From an uncultured Bacteroidota bacterium (GTDB taxonomy: Bacteria; Bacteroidota; Bacteroidia; B-17B0; Aurantibacillaceae), in assembly GCA_903893815.1 (NCBI GenBank), contig CAITNS010000081.1:1-64000 (forward strand): DNA of 64,000 nt, written 5' to 3'. Of the stretch, positions 10,128 to 18,811 are shown piece by piece (positions within the stretch are counted from its first letter, which is position 1; each line of letters opens with the position of its first letter). A model generated the notes under the pieces. The model was not told the origin of the DNA and ran no database searches. It was given only the letters and a program-made list of their open reading frames with translations. The translations under genes and the position numbers were made by a program.

Positions 10128-10162
10128 AAAAGCTCCTTTGGAAAACCAAAGGAGCTTTTTTG
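10128..10162 (+). terminator. Intrinsic terminator of plsY
   Basis: Perfect 14-bp stem (AAAAGCTCCTTTGG at 10128-10141 and its complement at 10146-10159) with an AAAA loop and a following T run. Confidence 0.9.
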
Positions 10163-10262
10163 TTTAAAATGATAAAATTTGAGAAACTAATAAGGATGAT
10201 AAAACCACCCCAATATATTGTCTTTGGTTCGCTTGGGGTAATAAAATCACTTTTATAAGCTA

Positions 10263-10269
10263 GTTAGGC
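10263..10269 (+). other. Possible integron-type core site GTTAGGC
   Basis: GTTAGGC fits the GTTRRRY core of integron recombination sites. It lies 15 bases before the start of the small secreted-protein gene, whose stop codon overlaps the inverse core GCCTAAC at 10693-10699. It also sits in a small inverted repeat, GCTAGTTAGGCACTAGC. No integrase gene is in the window, so this is only suggestive. Confidence 0.3.
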
Positions 10270-10284
10270 ACTAGCTACATAGAC

Positions 10285-10698
10285 ATGAAAACAATAATTC
10301 TAACAATATTTTTATTAATAGCACATGTTTCATTTGGACAATTAGACACCAATGAAGTTTTAGAACCTGTTGCATTTACAAAAGCATGCTTAGAAGTTGC
10401 TATTATACCTAGACCTGACACTTTAGAGTGTTATCCAAATGAAACTATACGTTTTACAAAGCTTATCGACCAGTATTTAGTAACATTAAGACCTAAATTG
10501 AAAGAAGAAGATCGTAAACAATTTGAAGAGCATCAGTATCTTTGGGAAGTAAATCTAGAAGTAACTCTATTTGTAACAAATAAAATTATTCAAGACAACA
10601 GCTTACCTTTGTTAACTCGAAGACAATCTGCAATTCAACAGTTTAAATATTTAGAAAAAAGAGCGCTTTATTTACGAAAATTAATAGCCAGCGCCTAA
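10285..10698 (+). CDS. Small secreted protein of unknown function
   Basis: 137 residues. Residues 1-18 are a clear Sec signal peptide (MKTIILTIFLLIAHVSFG) ending before QLDTNE. The mature part is mostly helical, rich in charged residues, with two cysteines (about 35 and 49) that could pair. A faint similarity of layout to LprI-type lysozyme inhibitors (short secreted helical protein, conserved Cys and Trp) was considered but no diagnostic motif is visible. The gene sits between GTTAGGC (10263) and GCCTAAC overlapping its stop, as a gene cassette would. Neighbours downstream are broken genes, so the locus is a likely site of insertions. Confidence 0.65.
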   Translation: MKTIILTIFLLIAHVSFGQLDTNEVLEPVAFTKACLEVAIIPRPDTLECYPNETIRFTKLIDQYLVTLRPKLKEEDRKQFEEHQYLWEVNLEVTLFVTNKIIQDNSLPLLTRRQSAIQQFKYLEKRALYLRKLIASA

Positions 10699-10858
10699 CA
10701 TCACCTACAAAAAATGCGGTTCTTCGGCTTCGGCTTTTGCAAATGCGGTAGACAATTAATTAATTTTCGCTTTGCAAAAGTCTAATAAATATTTATCTTT
10801 ATTTAAACATTTCGTCAGACATAGTTTCAAATCCCAAAAAACAAGCCGCAAAACGTTA
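10693..10858. repeat. attC-like or hairpin-bearing segment after the small secreted gene
   Basis: Begins with GCCTAAC (10693-10699, overlapping the stop codon) and ends near CGTTAGC (10854-10860). Inside is a strong hairpin: CTTTTGCAAATGCG (10734-10747) pairs with CGCTTTGCAAAAG (10768-10780) across one bulged base. It resembles an integron attC layout, but the 3' core GTTAGCT departs from GTTRRRY by one base and the length is at or beyond the usual upper end. Confidence 0.35.
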
Positions 10859-11146
10859 GCTTTAATTGCGCAGAATAGAACCTATATTATTCATTGCAAT
10901 GGGAATAGCGACCAGACCGTATTTGACATCGTTGTAAAAACTTCAAATATTACAAAAACTATTAGTTTACAATCAGTTTTAGGTCAATCATATTTAACAG
11001 CTTTTTCAACTGTTCTAAACATTGAAAAAACAATACAAACCCAAAATAACGGGCTATATTTTAGTCATCAATTATTTGAACCCAACGAATTTTACAACTT
11101 AATTAATTCATCAGAAACAATAAACATTAAAAAAGATTTTATATGA
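10772..11146 (+). pseudogene. Fragment, possibly the tail of a saccharopine-dehydrogenase-like protein
   Basis: The frame is open for 124 codons but has no credible start: the only start-like codon is a TTG inside the hairpin arm at 10768-10780, and no ATG follows in frame. The C-terminal 90 residues look like real protein, with a pattern (SYLTAFSTVL ... NGLYFSHQLFEPNEFYNLI) reminiscent of the end of saccharopine-dehydrogenase-like NAD(P)-binding proteins. The reading is weak. It overlaps the next gene remnant by ATGA, so the pair was probably once an operon of oxidoreductases whose 5' part was lost where the attC-like segment now lies. Confidence 0.35.
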
Positions 11147-11721
11147 AAAATATTCTAATAATAAATTGCCATCCAAACAAAGAAAGTTTCAATTTCGGTA
11201 TTGTAGAAGCATATAAAAAAGGAGCATTGCAGAACGGAACAAACGTAAAAGAAATTGTAATTACCGATTTGAAATTTAACCCAAGTATACAATTTGGCTA
11301 TCAAAAAAGAACTGAATTAGAACCCGACTTATGAGACGCTTGGGAAAAAATTAAATGGGCAGAGCATTTAGTTTGGGTTTGTCCTGTTTGGTGGGGTGGC
11401 CTTCCAGCTATTGCCAAAGGATTTATTGACAGATTATTCCTACCTGAATTTACATTTCAGTAAAGAGAAAACTCTGTATGGTGGGACAAACTTTTAAAAG
11501 GCAAAACGGCACATATCATAACAACTCTTGATCAACCAAGTTGGTATTATTGGTTTGCTTATGGGCGACCAAGTATTAATCAACTCAAAAAGGCAACGTT
11601 AGAATTTTGTGGTATAAAATCAGTCAAAATTTCTTATTTTATCGTAATTAAAACCGCAACAGACGAAACACGAAAAAAATGGCTTATAGAAATAGAGAAA
11701 ATGGGGAAGAATATGAAGTAA
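11143..11721 (+). pseudogene. NAD(P)H:quinone oxidoreductase-like flavodoxin-fold protein, two in-frame stops
   Basis: A 192-codon frame reads through as a complete flavodoxin-fold oxidoreductase (NQO/MdaB type): IINCHPNKESFN near the start binds flavin phosphate, then WAEHLVWVCPVWWGGLPAIA and GFIDRLFLPEF, and the C-terminal half with TTLDQPSWYYWFAYG. The frame is interrupted by TGA at 11332-11334 and TAA at 11461-11463, each in the same phase as the flanking protein, so simple point mutations explain it. Read-through or recoding is possible but nothing in the sequence favours it. It follows the fragment at 10772-11146 with an ATGA overlap. Confidence 0.8.
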
Positions 11722-11946
11722 CAAAAAGCTTCCAAAAATACTTAGTAGCATTATTTATTAAAAAAATCAATCATAATAGGTAAGGTTAAAGTTAACAAAT
11801 AATTACCCCTCCCCCATGCCCTTTTTCTGTTGTAAATCACATTATATCTTTATCATATGAAATAGCCATGTTTACCAAAACACAAACACAAATGAAGATA
11901 AACTGGCTAAACCATATGATAACTAAAAAACAATAATTATCTACAT

Positions 11947-13974
11947 ATGAAAAATATAAAAATACTGCTTCTCTTAATTTTAGCTATAAATTTTAATTCA
12001 ATTTTTTCTCAAGAAAGCGAAGATGACGAAACACTATTGCAACTAAAAAAAGCATTAGCGCCTCATATAAAAGATAAAACAAAAGAAGTTAAAAAAGTAT
12101 CAATCAACCAAGCTCTTCCAAAAGACCTATATGCATTACAAAAAAAAGAAACTTCAAGTTACCCTTCTTTAAACACATGTTTGTTTCCTTACCTGCATGG
12201 CGTAGCCTCCGGCGATCCTTTAGATAACCGAGTAATTATATGGACACGAATTACACCTATTACATCATCGATTACAACCATGCAAGTAACTTACGAGGTA
12301 GCAACTGATTTAAATTTCACATCTATTGTTTCAACGGGTTCTATTCAAACAGATAGCACAAAAGATTTTACGGTTAAAGTTGACATTATATCGCTAACGC
12401 CCAATACTTATTACTATTACCGCTTTATTACTGCTGGCTATGTATCCATAGTTGGACGAACAAAAACACTTCCTGTAGGCAATACCACAAATATAAAATT
12501 AGCATTTGTAAACTGTAACGATTACCGCACAGGATATTTTAATACATTTTATAAAATGGCTGAGCGTAACGATTTGGATGCTGTAGTACATTTGGGCGAT
12601 TATATTTATGAAGGCGGTGGTGGCCCCACCAATAGGCTTCACGATCCAAATGCAGAAATTTGGAAACTAGTAGATTATCGCACCCGACTATCGCAATATC
12701 GTTTAGATTCAAATTTAAGGCGCTGCCATCAAATATATCCTTGGATAAATATTTGGGATGATCACGATATTGTTGTAGATGCACTGCGTGATACATCGGA
12801 AAGACATAGCGGAACTTACGGAAGTTATCAAACACGAAAATACGCTGCTATAAAAGCCTTTAAAGAATGGTTACCAATAAGAGAAATAGATTCGACCGAT
12901 TTTTATAAAAATTGGAGGAAGTTTAGTTTTGGGGATTTACTTGACTTATTAATGATTGATGTCAGGTTATATGACCGGGACCGTTTTGCAACCGGCACAA
13001 CAGATCCAATCTATAATTCGCCAACTGCAAAAATGGTTGGTCCGGTTCAATTAAATTGGATAAAAAGTGAGTTGGCAGCCTCCACAAAAAAATGGAAAAT
13101 TATTGGAAACGGTTTAATGTTTGGGCAATTAAAAATTGCCGGCGTTCCCTTGGTTTTTGAAAACTGGGATGGCTATAATAATGAACGGAATCAACTATTT
13201 AATCATATCACTACTAATAATATTGATAATGTGATTATAACTTCTGGTGATTTCCACTGCTCTTTTGCCAACGATATCGCCTCTGATCCCTATAATATTT
13301 TTAATTATAACCCGTTTAATGGTAATGGTTCCTTAGCGGTAGAGTTTATTCCACCTAGTGCCTCTTCTGATAACTTTGATGAAGGCAACGATTATGGTTT
13401 AGGAGCTGGAAATGCTGGAGTAGCAGAAACATTAATAAAAACAGCCAACCCACACATTAAATTTGTGGAGTTAAGTGGGCATGGCTATATTTTATTAGAT
13501 ATTACACCTTCTCGATCGCAGGCAGAATACTGGTATATAAATGACGTTCATAATCCTAACAATTATACAGAAACATTAAAAGATGTTTGGTATACCAATG
13601 ATGGCAGCCAAAAATTATCTCATGGTACGACAGCCTCACTACCTAAAACCGGAGTTCCTGCAGCACCACCAAGCTCTTGTTCGTATAACGTTAGTGGAAT
13701 TACCTACGAATCCAAAAAAGAAATTATATTAAGTGTATATCCAAATCCTTTTAACGATTTTGTGTTTGTGAACTTTTTACATAACGTAAAAAGCACTTTA
13801 TTTGTCGAGCTTTTAGATGTGCAAGGAAAACAAGTATACAGCAACACTTTAAATAATTTAACAGCCGGAAACTATCAACTCTACATCCCATCGGATAAAT
13901 TAGCAAAAGGATTATACACTTTGAAGTTTGCTAATGATAAAGAAGTATATATAAAGAAACTCGTTAAAGAATAG
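11947..13974 (+). CDS. Secreted PhoD-type alkaline phosphatase with type IX sorting domain
   Basis: 675 residues. A signal peptide (about 1-21) leads to a short charged linker and then a PhoD-like metallophosphoesterase: the N-terminal beta domain contains HGVASGDPLDNRVIIWTRI (about 79-97), and metal-ligand motifs are seen at VNCNDY (about 188), HLGDYIYE (about 214), WDDHDIV (about 270) and SGDFHCSF (about 432). Such enzymes release phosphate from mono- or diesters extracellularly with Ca/Fe cofactors. Residues from about 597 form a type A type IX C-terminal sorting domain (LSVYPNPFNDFVFV ... GLYTLKF ... YIKKLVKE), so it is exported through SprA and attached to the cell surface or released. 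No pho operon partner is adjacent. Confidence 0.92.
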   Translation: MKNIKILLLLILAINFNSIFSQESEDDETLLQLKKALAPHIKDKTKEVKKVSINQALPKDLYALQKKETSSYPSLNTCLFPYLHGVASGDPLDNRVIIWTRITPITSSITTMQVTYEVATDLNFTSIVSTGSIQTDSTKDFTVKVDIISLTPNTYYYYRFITAGYVSIVGRTKTLPVGNTTNIKLAFVNCNDYRTGYFNTFYKMAERNDLDAVVHLGDYIYEGGGGPTNRLHDPNAEIWKLVDYRTRLSQYRLDSNLRRCHQIYPWINIWDDHDIVVDALRDTSERHSGTYGSYQTRKYAAIKAFKEWLPIREIDSTDFYKNWRKFSFGDLLDLLMIDVRLYDRDRFATGTTDPIYNSPTAKMVGPVQLNWIKSELAASTKKWKIIGNGLMFGQLKIAGVPLVFENWDGYNNERNQLFNHITTNNIDNVIITSGDFHCSFANDIASDPYNIFNYNPFNGNGSLAVEFIPPSASSDNFDEGNDYGLGAGNAGVAETLIKTANPHIKFVELSGHGYILLDITPSRSQAEYWYINDVHNPNNYTETLKDVWYTNDGSQKLSHGTTASLPKTGVPAAPPSSCSYNVSGITYESKKEIILSVYPNPFNDFVFVNFLHNVKSTLFVELLDVQGKQVYSNTLNNLTAGNYQLYIPSDKLAKGLYTLKFANDKEVYIKKLVKE

Positions 13975-14173
13975 TACTATTTAATTTCAAAATATTAAAA
14001 TTTATAGCAATCAGTTGCTATATAAATGGGTTAATTTTATTAAATGATATAAGAATTAACTATTGAGCATTTAGTGCATAGAAGCCAGCCTCCCAAATTT
14101 TCGCGTTTTGAAATAGCAAACCGAAAACAAAATATTAGATGTAAAACATAATTCTTAAATTAGTAAGATAAAA

Positions 14174-15598
14174 TTGAGTGATTTAAATAAATATATAGTT
14201 TGTGATTGGTTCTTTGATAACAATACCCAAGTAAGTATTGATAAAAACAAGAAAACAATTACCCTTTCGATTGCACCAGATCGACATCAATACAATGTGG
14301 AAAATGTTCGTTCATTTGATGCATTTTTAAAGGATAATTCTGGAATGAAATATATTATTTTGAGTAATCTTGATATTCAAAAAAAGAATGCTGCTGAATT
14401 AATAATAGAAACAGTAATCTATTATGCGTCAGAAAAGTATGTTCAAGATGTTGAACGCCAAAATCGTGAATCAAAGCTTTGTCACGCCTCTTTTGTCGAA
14501 CTGAAAGATTACCAGGATGTTCAAAACATAGAGAGATTAGCAACCATTCCCAATCATTCTGAAAAACAAATTTGGTCAGGAAAATATTTTTCACATGATT
14601 TAAATGAAGTTAAAGGCGATAAAACAATCTTTCATTTTAGCTTTGTATATAGTATATTTTTCAAATTACTAGATAGTATTTCAGGAGAAGAAATTGATAT
14701 AAAAATACCCCAAAGCGAAAATTTGGTTTTTTATAGCGGCTTTTTTGCAAATAGTCTCTATTTTTTTCGTGCAAAAGAACAGTTAATTGTCATGAATGAA
14801 CTAGGAGAAATGGTACAACAGTTCAATCTGAATGAACCAGTTTTGAACTACTATAGAATTTATAAAATCGCTTGGTTGGACAATACCGTATTCATAAAGC
14901 TCTCGAATAAAATTGATTATTCAGACACGATTTGGTTAGCTTGGGATTATAAAACTGGAATTATTCAAGGGAAGGTTTCAACGATTGCTAAAAAATTAGA
15001 AGTTGAAAAAAATCAAGATTCAAAAAATGTAGTTGAAAAGCCATTAGAGCTGAAACAAAAAACGGAAGAAGCTAAGGTGTCAAAAGGGAGTGAAAATCTA
15101 CAAAAAAAATTAAATGATACACGTACATTGGCAATCATTTCAAAAATCCAAAGTCAACAAAAAAATACAATTATTGCTTATGGAATTTTAGTTTTTATTT
15201 TAAATCTAGGTCCTACTATCGGGATTTTCTATAATGAAAAGGCGTTTTTCTTCTTAATTCCAACGATTATACTTTCAATCATTTTGGTAATTCAGATGGT
15301 TAAAATTGCTAAGTATACATTGAAATATGGCATTGCTTCTATAATCGAGATAACAGCTTCGTCAACTCCAACAAATTCAACCTATAAATATTCTACGGGT
15401 GTTAATTTTGTGCTTGTTAACGAACATATATTATATGACGCAAAAATTGATGGGATTGATCTCAAACAAAAGGAATCAGCTTTATCAACCAAATATCAAA
15501 TTTCGCAAGAAATGAGCCTATTAATAAATGATAAAAAAGAAATTAGTTTTATAACGAAAGGTAAAAACGAAATCGCTTCGATTTTGGAGATGAAGTGA
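14174..15598 (+). CDS. Unknown protein with two central membrane helices
   Basis: 474 residues, not recognised. A soluble N-terminal region of about 280 residues is rich in beta-strand-like segments (LVFYSGFFANSLYFFRAKEQ, then a switch to LNEPVLNYYRIYKIAWLDNT), suggesting a propeller-like or sandwich fold. A charged Lys/Glu/Gln linker follows (about 277-318), then two hydrophobic helices (about 332-352 and 357-377), and a C-terminal soluble domain of about 90 residues. No signal peptide, so both soluble parts probably face the cytoplasm. The start is TTG at 14174, giving MSDLNKYI; no ATG lies near. It stands alone in an accessory stretch. Confidence 0.6.
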   Translation: MSDLNKYIVCDWFFDNNTQVSIDKNKKTITLSIAPDRHQYNVENVRSFDAFLKDNSGMKYIILSNLDIQKKNAAELIIETVIYYASEKYVQDVERQNRESKLCHASFVELKDYQDVQNIERLATIPNHSEKQIWSGKYFSHDLNEVKGDKTIFHFSFVYSIFFKLLDSISGEEIDIKIPQSENLVFYSGFFANSLYFFRAKEQLIVMNELGEMVQQFNLNEPVLNYYRIYKIAWLDNTVFIKLSNKIDYSDTIWLAWDYKTGIIQGKVSTIAKKLEVEKNQDSKNVVEKPLELKQKTEEAKVSKGSENLQKKLNDTRTLAIISKIQSQQKNTIIAYGILVFILNLGPTIGIFYNEKAFFFLIPTIILSIILVIQMVKIAKYTLKYGIASIIEITASSTPTNSTYKYSTGVNFVLVNEHILYDAKIDGIDLKQKESALSTKYQISQEMSLLINDKKEISFITKGKNEIASILEMK

Positions 15599-15706
15599 TT
15601 ATAATTTAAGAGTATTCTTGATCAATTTTACTGCATTTATAGCGCTGTTGTTACTATTAGGTTCGCTTGAATTAAACTCTCCAAAAACTCTTTACAAAAT
15701 TTTTTA

Positions 15707-15898
15707 GTGTGTATAATAAGCTTTTCTAGTTTTAATAATAATGTCTTTGCTCAAACTAAATATGCGTGACTGATTAATGACACGAAGCCAAATAAAATCA
15801 CAGCTAAGGATATTTTGCCTACTGAAGTTGAAAAATCCATAAAGGATAACTTGCAGACAGGAAAACTATCGACAATTGAAAAGCACTATTTCCAATAA
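15707..15898 (+). pseudogene. Remnant of a small secreted protein
   Basis: A frame open from 15671 reads a signal-peptide-like stretch (VCIISFSSFNNNVFAQ), then TGA at 15767-15769, and continues in the same phase for 42 codons (NDTKPNKITAKDILPTEVEK and on) to TAA at 15896. No start codon is evident. It looks like a decayed short periplasmic protein. The rest of the 15599-15964 gap holds only a truncated repeat tail (CGGG at 15917 to ACGCCCAAA at 15954). Confidence 0.35.
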
Positions 15899-15916
15899 AA
15901 AGTAGCCCTTAACAAA

Positions 15917-15955
15917 CGGGTTGCCTTATTTTACAAGCTCGCAGGAACGCCCAAA
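15917..15955. repeat. Truncated copy of the ACGCCCAAA-ended intergenic repeat
   Basis: This short stretch begins CGGGTTGCC and ends CAGGAACGCCCAAA. It resembles the end of the full repeat at 40255-40354 (CGGGTCAGCCC ... CGGCACGCCCAAA). It lies at the 3' end of the AsmA-like remnant, the same position relative to a gene end as the full copies. Confidence 0.35.
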
Positions 15956-15964
15956 TAAAAGAAA

Positions 15965-16281
15965 CTAAAAATCGTCCTCGTTTTCTTCTTTTTTTTTGGT
16001 TGAAGCGGTTTATTAGCTTTTGGTTTTTCGTCGCCAACCTGTAATTGAAATTTTTGATTTGATTTTTCAGTTTCTTTAATTTTAATGCTATCCTTTTTAA
16101 AGAACCCAAACTCTTCTTTTAATAATTGTTTTAAGTTTTGTTTCTCTTGTTTAATATCTTCTTTAATTTTTTCTTTAGCACCTTTTCTATCGTACTTAAT
16201 TAACGGGTTATCAATTGGTCCAGTCATTAAAATAAAAACAGAACGTCTGTTTTCCGCATCAAAATTCAATTTTATAGCTTT
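15965..16281 (-). pseudogene. C-terminal remnant of an AsmA-like envelope protein
   Basis: About 105 codons reading AIKLNFDAENRRSVFILMTG, then PIDNPLIKYDRKG and the Lys/Glu-rich coiled-coil tail (KEKIKEDIKQEKQNLKQLLK, EEFGFFKKDS). This is the pattern of the extreme C-terminus of the large AsmA-like proteins of Bacteroidota. The frame is closed upstream by TAA (16282-16284), and the hundreds of residues that should precede it are absent. At the 3' side an A9 run shifts the frame: in the alternative frame the end becomes KKEENEDDF followed by TAG at 15965-15967, a more natural acidic tail than the Lys/Thr/Arg end of the open frame. Confidence 0.5.
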
Positions 16282-16389
16282 TTAATGGCGACACCTAATT
16301 ATTAAAATTATTTTATCATGTTGACCACACTAAACCTAGTCGACCAAAACGTATCGAACTAAGCGCAGAAAAAACACTTACTAACCATT

Positions 16390-17037
16390 TTACTCCATGT
16401 CTTCCGATTGCTTGTTTCTTGAACCTTTAAAGCTTATTTGACGGCTAACAGAAAGTACTAAACTTCTATTGTAAACTTGATGAGAAGTTTCCGGTAATTG
16501 TTTTCGAACAGGTAGAAGTGAGTGGCTCAATCGCAATCCAACAAACCATTTTTCTTTAAATACGAAACCAGTACCTAGATTAAAACACAAGTCTTTATTA
16601 CTAAAGGGATAAAGGTCTGTTTGGAAAGGAAACGCTCCTCTGTCCGTATATTCTCCAGTATTAATTAATGCTGCCAATGACGGGCCGAATTCAAAGTATG
16701 CCTTTTTCTTGTTATATTGAAAAAGGAATGGCACTTCAAAGTAAGATAGGCGTAAAAAATAATCGCCATAATTTGATTTATCATGATTTTCTCCTGCGGC
16801 TCCTTTGCCAATTTCATATAATTCAGCCTGCATAGTCCAACTTTTACTTATTTTTAACTGAACCCACATGCCACCCATCAAGGCAGGTTTTGGATGAGTT
16901 TTTACTGGATAGCCTGTAATAGTGTGCATTCCTACGCCTAATTTTAGCCCAATTTTAAATTGAGTATTTAATTTACTTTGAGACCTAACATCAAGGTAAA
17001 TAATTGACATGACAAAAAAAACGAAAAGCTTTTTCAT
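16390..17037 (-). CDS. Outer-membrane beta-barrel protein, PorT-like
   Basis: 215 residues with a signal peptide (about 1-19, ending DVRSQ). The mature part starts KLNTQFKIGLKLGVGMHTI and shows alternating strands with aromatic girdle residues (YFLRLSYFEVPFLFQYNKK; AYFEFGPSLAALINTG; LCFNLGTGFVFKEKWFVGLR), the form of the small eight-stranded barrels of the PorT/OMP_b-brl_2 families common in Bacteroidota. Function of the individual protein is unknown. The C-terminus is an odd charged tail (KGSRNKQSEDME) rather than a terminal aromatic residue. Confidence 0.75.
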   Translation of the reverse strand: MKKLFVFFVMSIIYLDVRSQSKLNTQFKIGLKLGVGMHTITGYPVKTHPKPALMGGMWVQLKISKSWTMQAELYEIGKGAAGENHDKSNYGDYFLRLSYFEVPFLFQYNKKKAYFEFGPSLAALINTGEYTDRGAFPFQTDLYPFSNKDLCFNLGTGFVFKEKWFVGLRLSHSLLPVRKQLPETSHQVYNRSLVLSVSRQISFKGSRNKQSEDME

Positions 17038-17213
17038 TGCTAATTAACGGAATTGTCATATAAAAAATTGTGCTAATAACAACGATTTTGTTAGCGAACA
17101 TTAAACATAAGCTAAACTGTGTACGTCACCATACTACTAACACGCCCTATTTAGCAATAGTAAATTCTTAATATAATAAAGAAGCGTCTCTTTTTTTCTT
17201 AATATTACCAATT

Positions 17214-17906
17214 ATGATAGATGTATCAAATACGGAGAATCAAATTCACTATGTTACCAACTTTGAAGAGCTATTTTCTACGGCTTTTTTTGGTGATGTG
17301 AATGCCATTTGCTGGCATCGTAAACTGGTAGGTGATTTTTCGGAAATTATAAATAAGGTAAAACTAAACAGCAATATAGTTGAGCTAAATGGAGTGCAAC
17401 TTTTAAAACTTGAGTTGAGTGAACAAGGCCAACTTGCTCGTGAACTAATTTTAAATGATTTTGAACTATTAAAAACTCATGGCGCCTCTCCAACACTTAA
17501 TGTCATTAAGTGCTACGAAAAAGATGAAAGCTTTTTTCCAACAGATGTTTATTCTTTTCATGTAGATCGTTCTCCTGTGCCAACAGATACTTTTTTATGT
17601 ACTTACTTTGGCGAGGCAAGCGAAATATTACCAAATGCGCAAGCCCAACAAAAAGTGCTTGTTCCAGAAATACGTGAAGAACTCAACAAACTATATGATG
17701 GTAAAGATGAAGACTTTGAATCATTTTTAACAGAGCATTTTTTTGATCTCCACTATCAACCTAAACCTACGGCGCAAATTATTAATTTAGGTGTCGGTCA
17801 CCTTTGGCGCTTGGCCGTTGATCATCCACAAAGTAAAGTACTTCCTTGTGTGCACCGAGCCCCAAATGAAAAAGCTGGTGAAAATCGTTTGTTAATGATT
17901 TGTTGA
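17214..17906 (+). CDS. DUF1826-like protein
   Basis: 230 residues, cytoplasmic (no signal or helix). The pattern YSFHVDRSPVPTDTFLCTYF (about 116-135) followed at the C-terminus by LPCVHRAPNEKAGENRLLMI fits the DUF1826 family, where an H-x-D and a later HR(S/A)P motif are conserved. That spacing recalls metal-binding cupin or 2-oxoglutarate-type sites, but no reaction is established. DUF1826 genes in other bacteria are often linked to metal homeostasis; here the next gene encodes a VIT-type Fe/Mn transporter, 117 bases downstream on the same strand, which fits such a link without proving it. Confidence 0.65.
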   Translation: MIDVSNTENQIHYVTNFEELFSTAFFGDVNAICWHRKLVGDFSEIINKVKLNSNIVELNGVQLLKLELSEQGQLARELILNDFELLKTHGASPTLNVIKCYEKDESFFPTDVYSFHVDRSPVPTDTFLCTYFGEASEILPNAQAQQKVLVPEIREELNKLYDGKDEDFESFLTEHFFDLHYQPKPTAQIINLGVGHLWRLAVDHPQSKVLPCVHRAPNEKAGENRLLMIC

Positions 17907-18023
17907 AGTTAAATGAATAATTAACCCTTACCTTTAATTTACCTTTTGATGTATTAGCAATATTTCAAAACCGCACACGTAACTTCAAAAACGACAAGGT
18001 GCAATTTTAAACCAAAATAAAAA

Positions 18024-18725
18024 ATGATAACCATCGATAACTATTTAGACAATCACTACATCCATAGAAGTAATTGGTTAAGAGCCGCTGTTTTAGGAGC
18101 AAACGATGGAATCATTTCCGTTTCAAGTCTTGCTATAGGTGTTGCTGCAGCAAGTTCAACAAGAGAGCCTATCGTTTTAGCAACTGTTGCCGGATTAGTT
18201 GCTGGTGCTTTATCAATGGCTGCAGGCGAATATGTGTCAGTAAGCTCTCAAACCGATACAGAAAAAGCAGATATCGAAAGAGAAATGCAAGAGCTGAAAG
18301 AAATGCCTGTAGAAGAATTAAATATTCTTGCTCAAATTTATGAGAAGAGAGGATTAAAAAAAGAAACGGCTATGCAAGTAGCTATTGAACTAACAGAGAA
18401 AGATGCCTTAGGAGCGCACATTAGAGATGAGTTGGGGATAAACGAAATTAGTCAAGCTAACCCTATCCAAGCAGCCATCGCCTCAGGAACAGCATTTACG
18501 GTTGGAGGTATATTACCTCTATTAGTTGTTCTTTTTGCGCCAGTTAAAGGAATGGAATATTGGTTATATGGCTTCACGACTATTTTTCTAATTATCTTAG
18601 GTGCTATAGCTGCAAAAACTGGAGGGTCAAGTATTCAAAAAGCAATTATCCGCATTACAATTTGGGGTACACTTGCCATGGGTTTATCGGCATTAGTAGG
18701 TTATATATTTGGCGTGAGAGTGTAA
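18024..18725 (+). CDS. VIT1/CCC1-family iron/manganese transporter
   Basis: 233-residue inner-membrane protein. It begins HRSNWLRAAVLGANDGIISV, the family signature of the first helix with the Asp and Gly residues of the transport path. It continues with LVAGALSMAAGEYVSVSSQT (helix 2 signature), a cytoplasmic Glu-rich loop with metal-binding glutamates (EREMQELKEMPVEELNILAQ), and three C-terminal hydrophobic segments. Members move Fe(II) or Mn(II) out of the cytoplasm by proton exchange. It follows the DUF1826-like gene on the same strand, possibly co-transcribed. Confidence 0.9.
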   Translation: MITIDNYLDNHYIHRSNWLRAAVLGANDGIISVSSLAIGVAAASSTREPIVLATVAGLVAGALSMAAGEYVSVSSQTDTEKADIEREMQELKEMPVEELNILAQIYEKRGLKKETAMQVAIELTEKDALGAHIRDELGINEISQANPIQAAIASGTAFTVGGILPLLVVLFAPVKGMEYWLYGFTTIFLIILGAIAAKTGGSSIQKAIIRITIWGTLAMGLSALVGYIFGVRV

Positions 18726-18811
18726 TATTGATTATTAAAATTCATTGATTGTAGAAAATAAAAATGCCAGGCTGCGATAGGTCGCATAAGTAATTAAAAA
18801 AAAATTTAAAA

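Noticed and set aside
11143-11721. Selenocysteine or programmed read-through at the TGA
   Set aside because: A second, TAA stop lies in the same frame, and neither position corresponds to a known Sec site in flavodoxin-fold enzymes.
15909-16109. A 66-codon minus-strand frame ending FLVSFIWAFLRACKIRQPVC
   Set aside because: It is the shifted frame over the A9 run of the AsmA-like remnant running on into the repeat tail; only its first part may be the original C-terminus, and the rest is not a gene.
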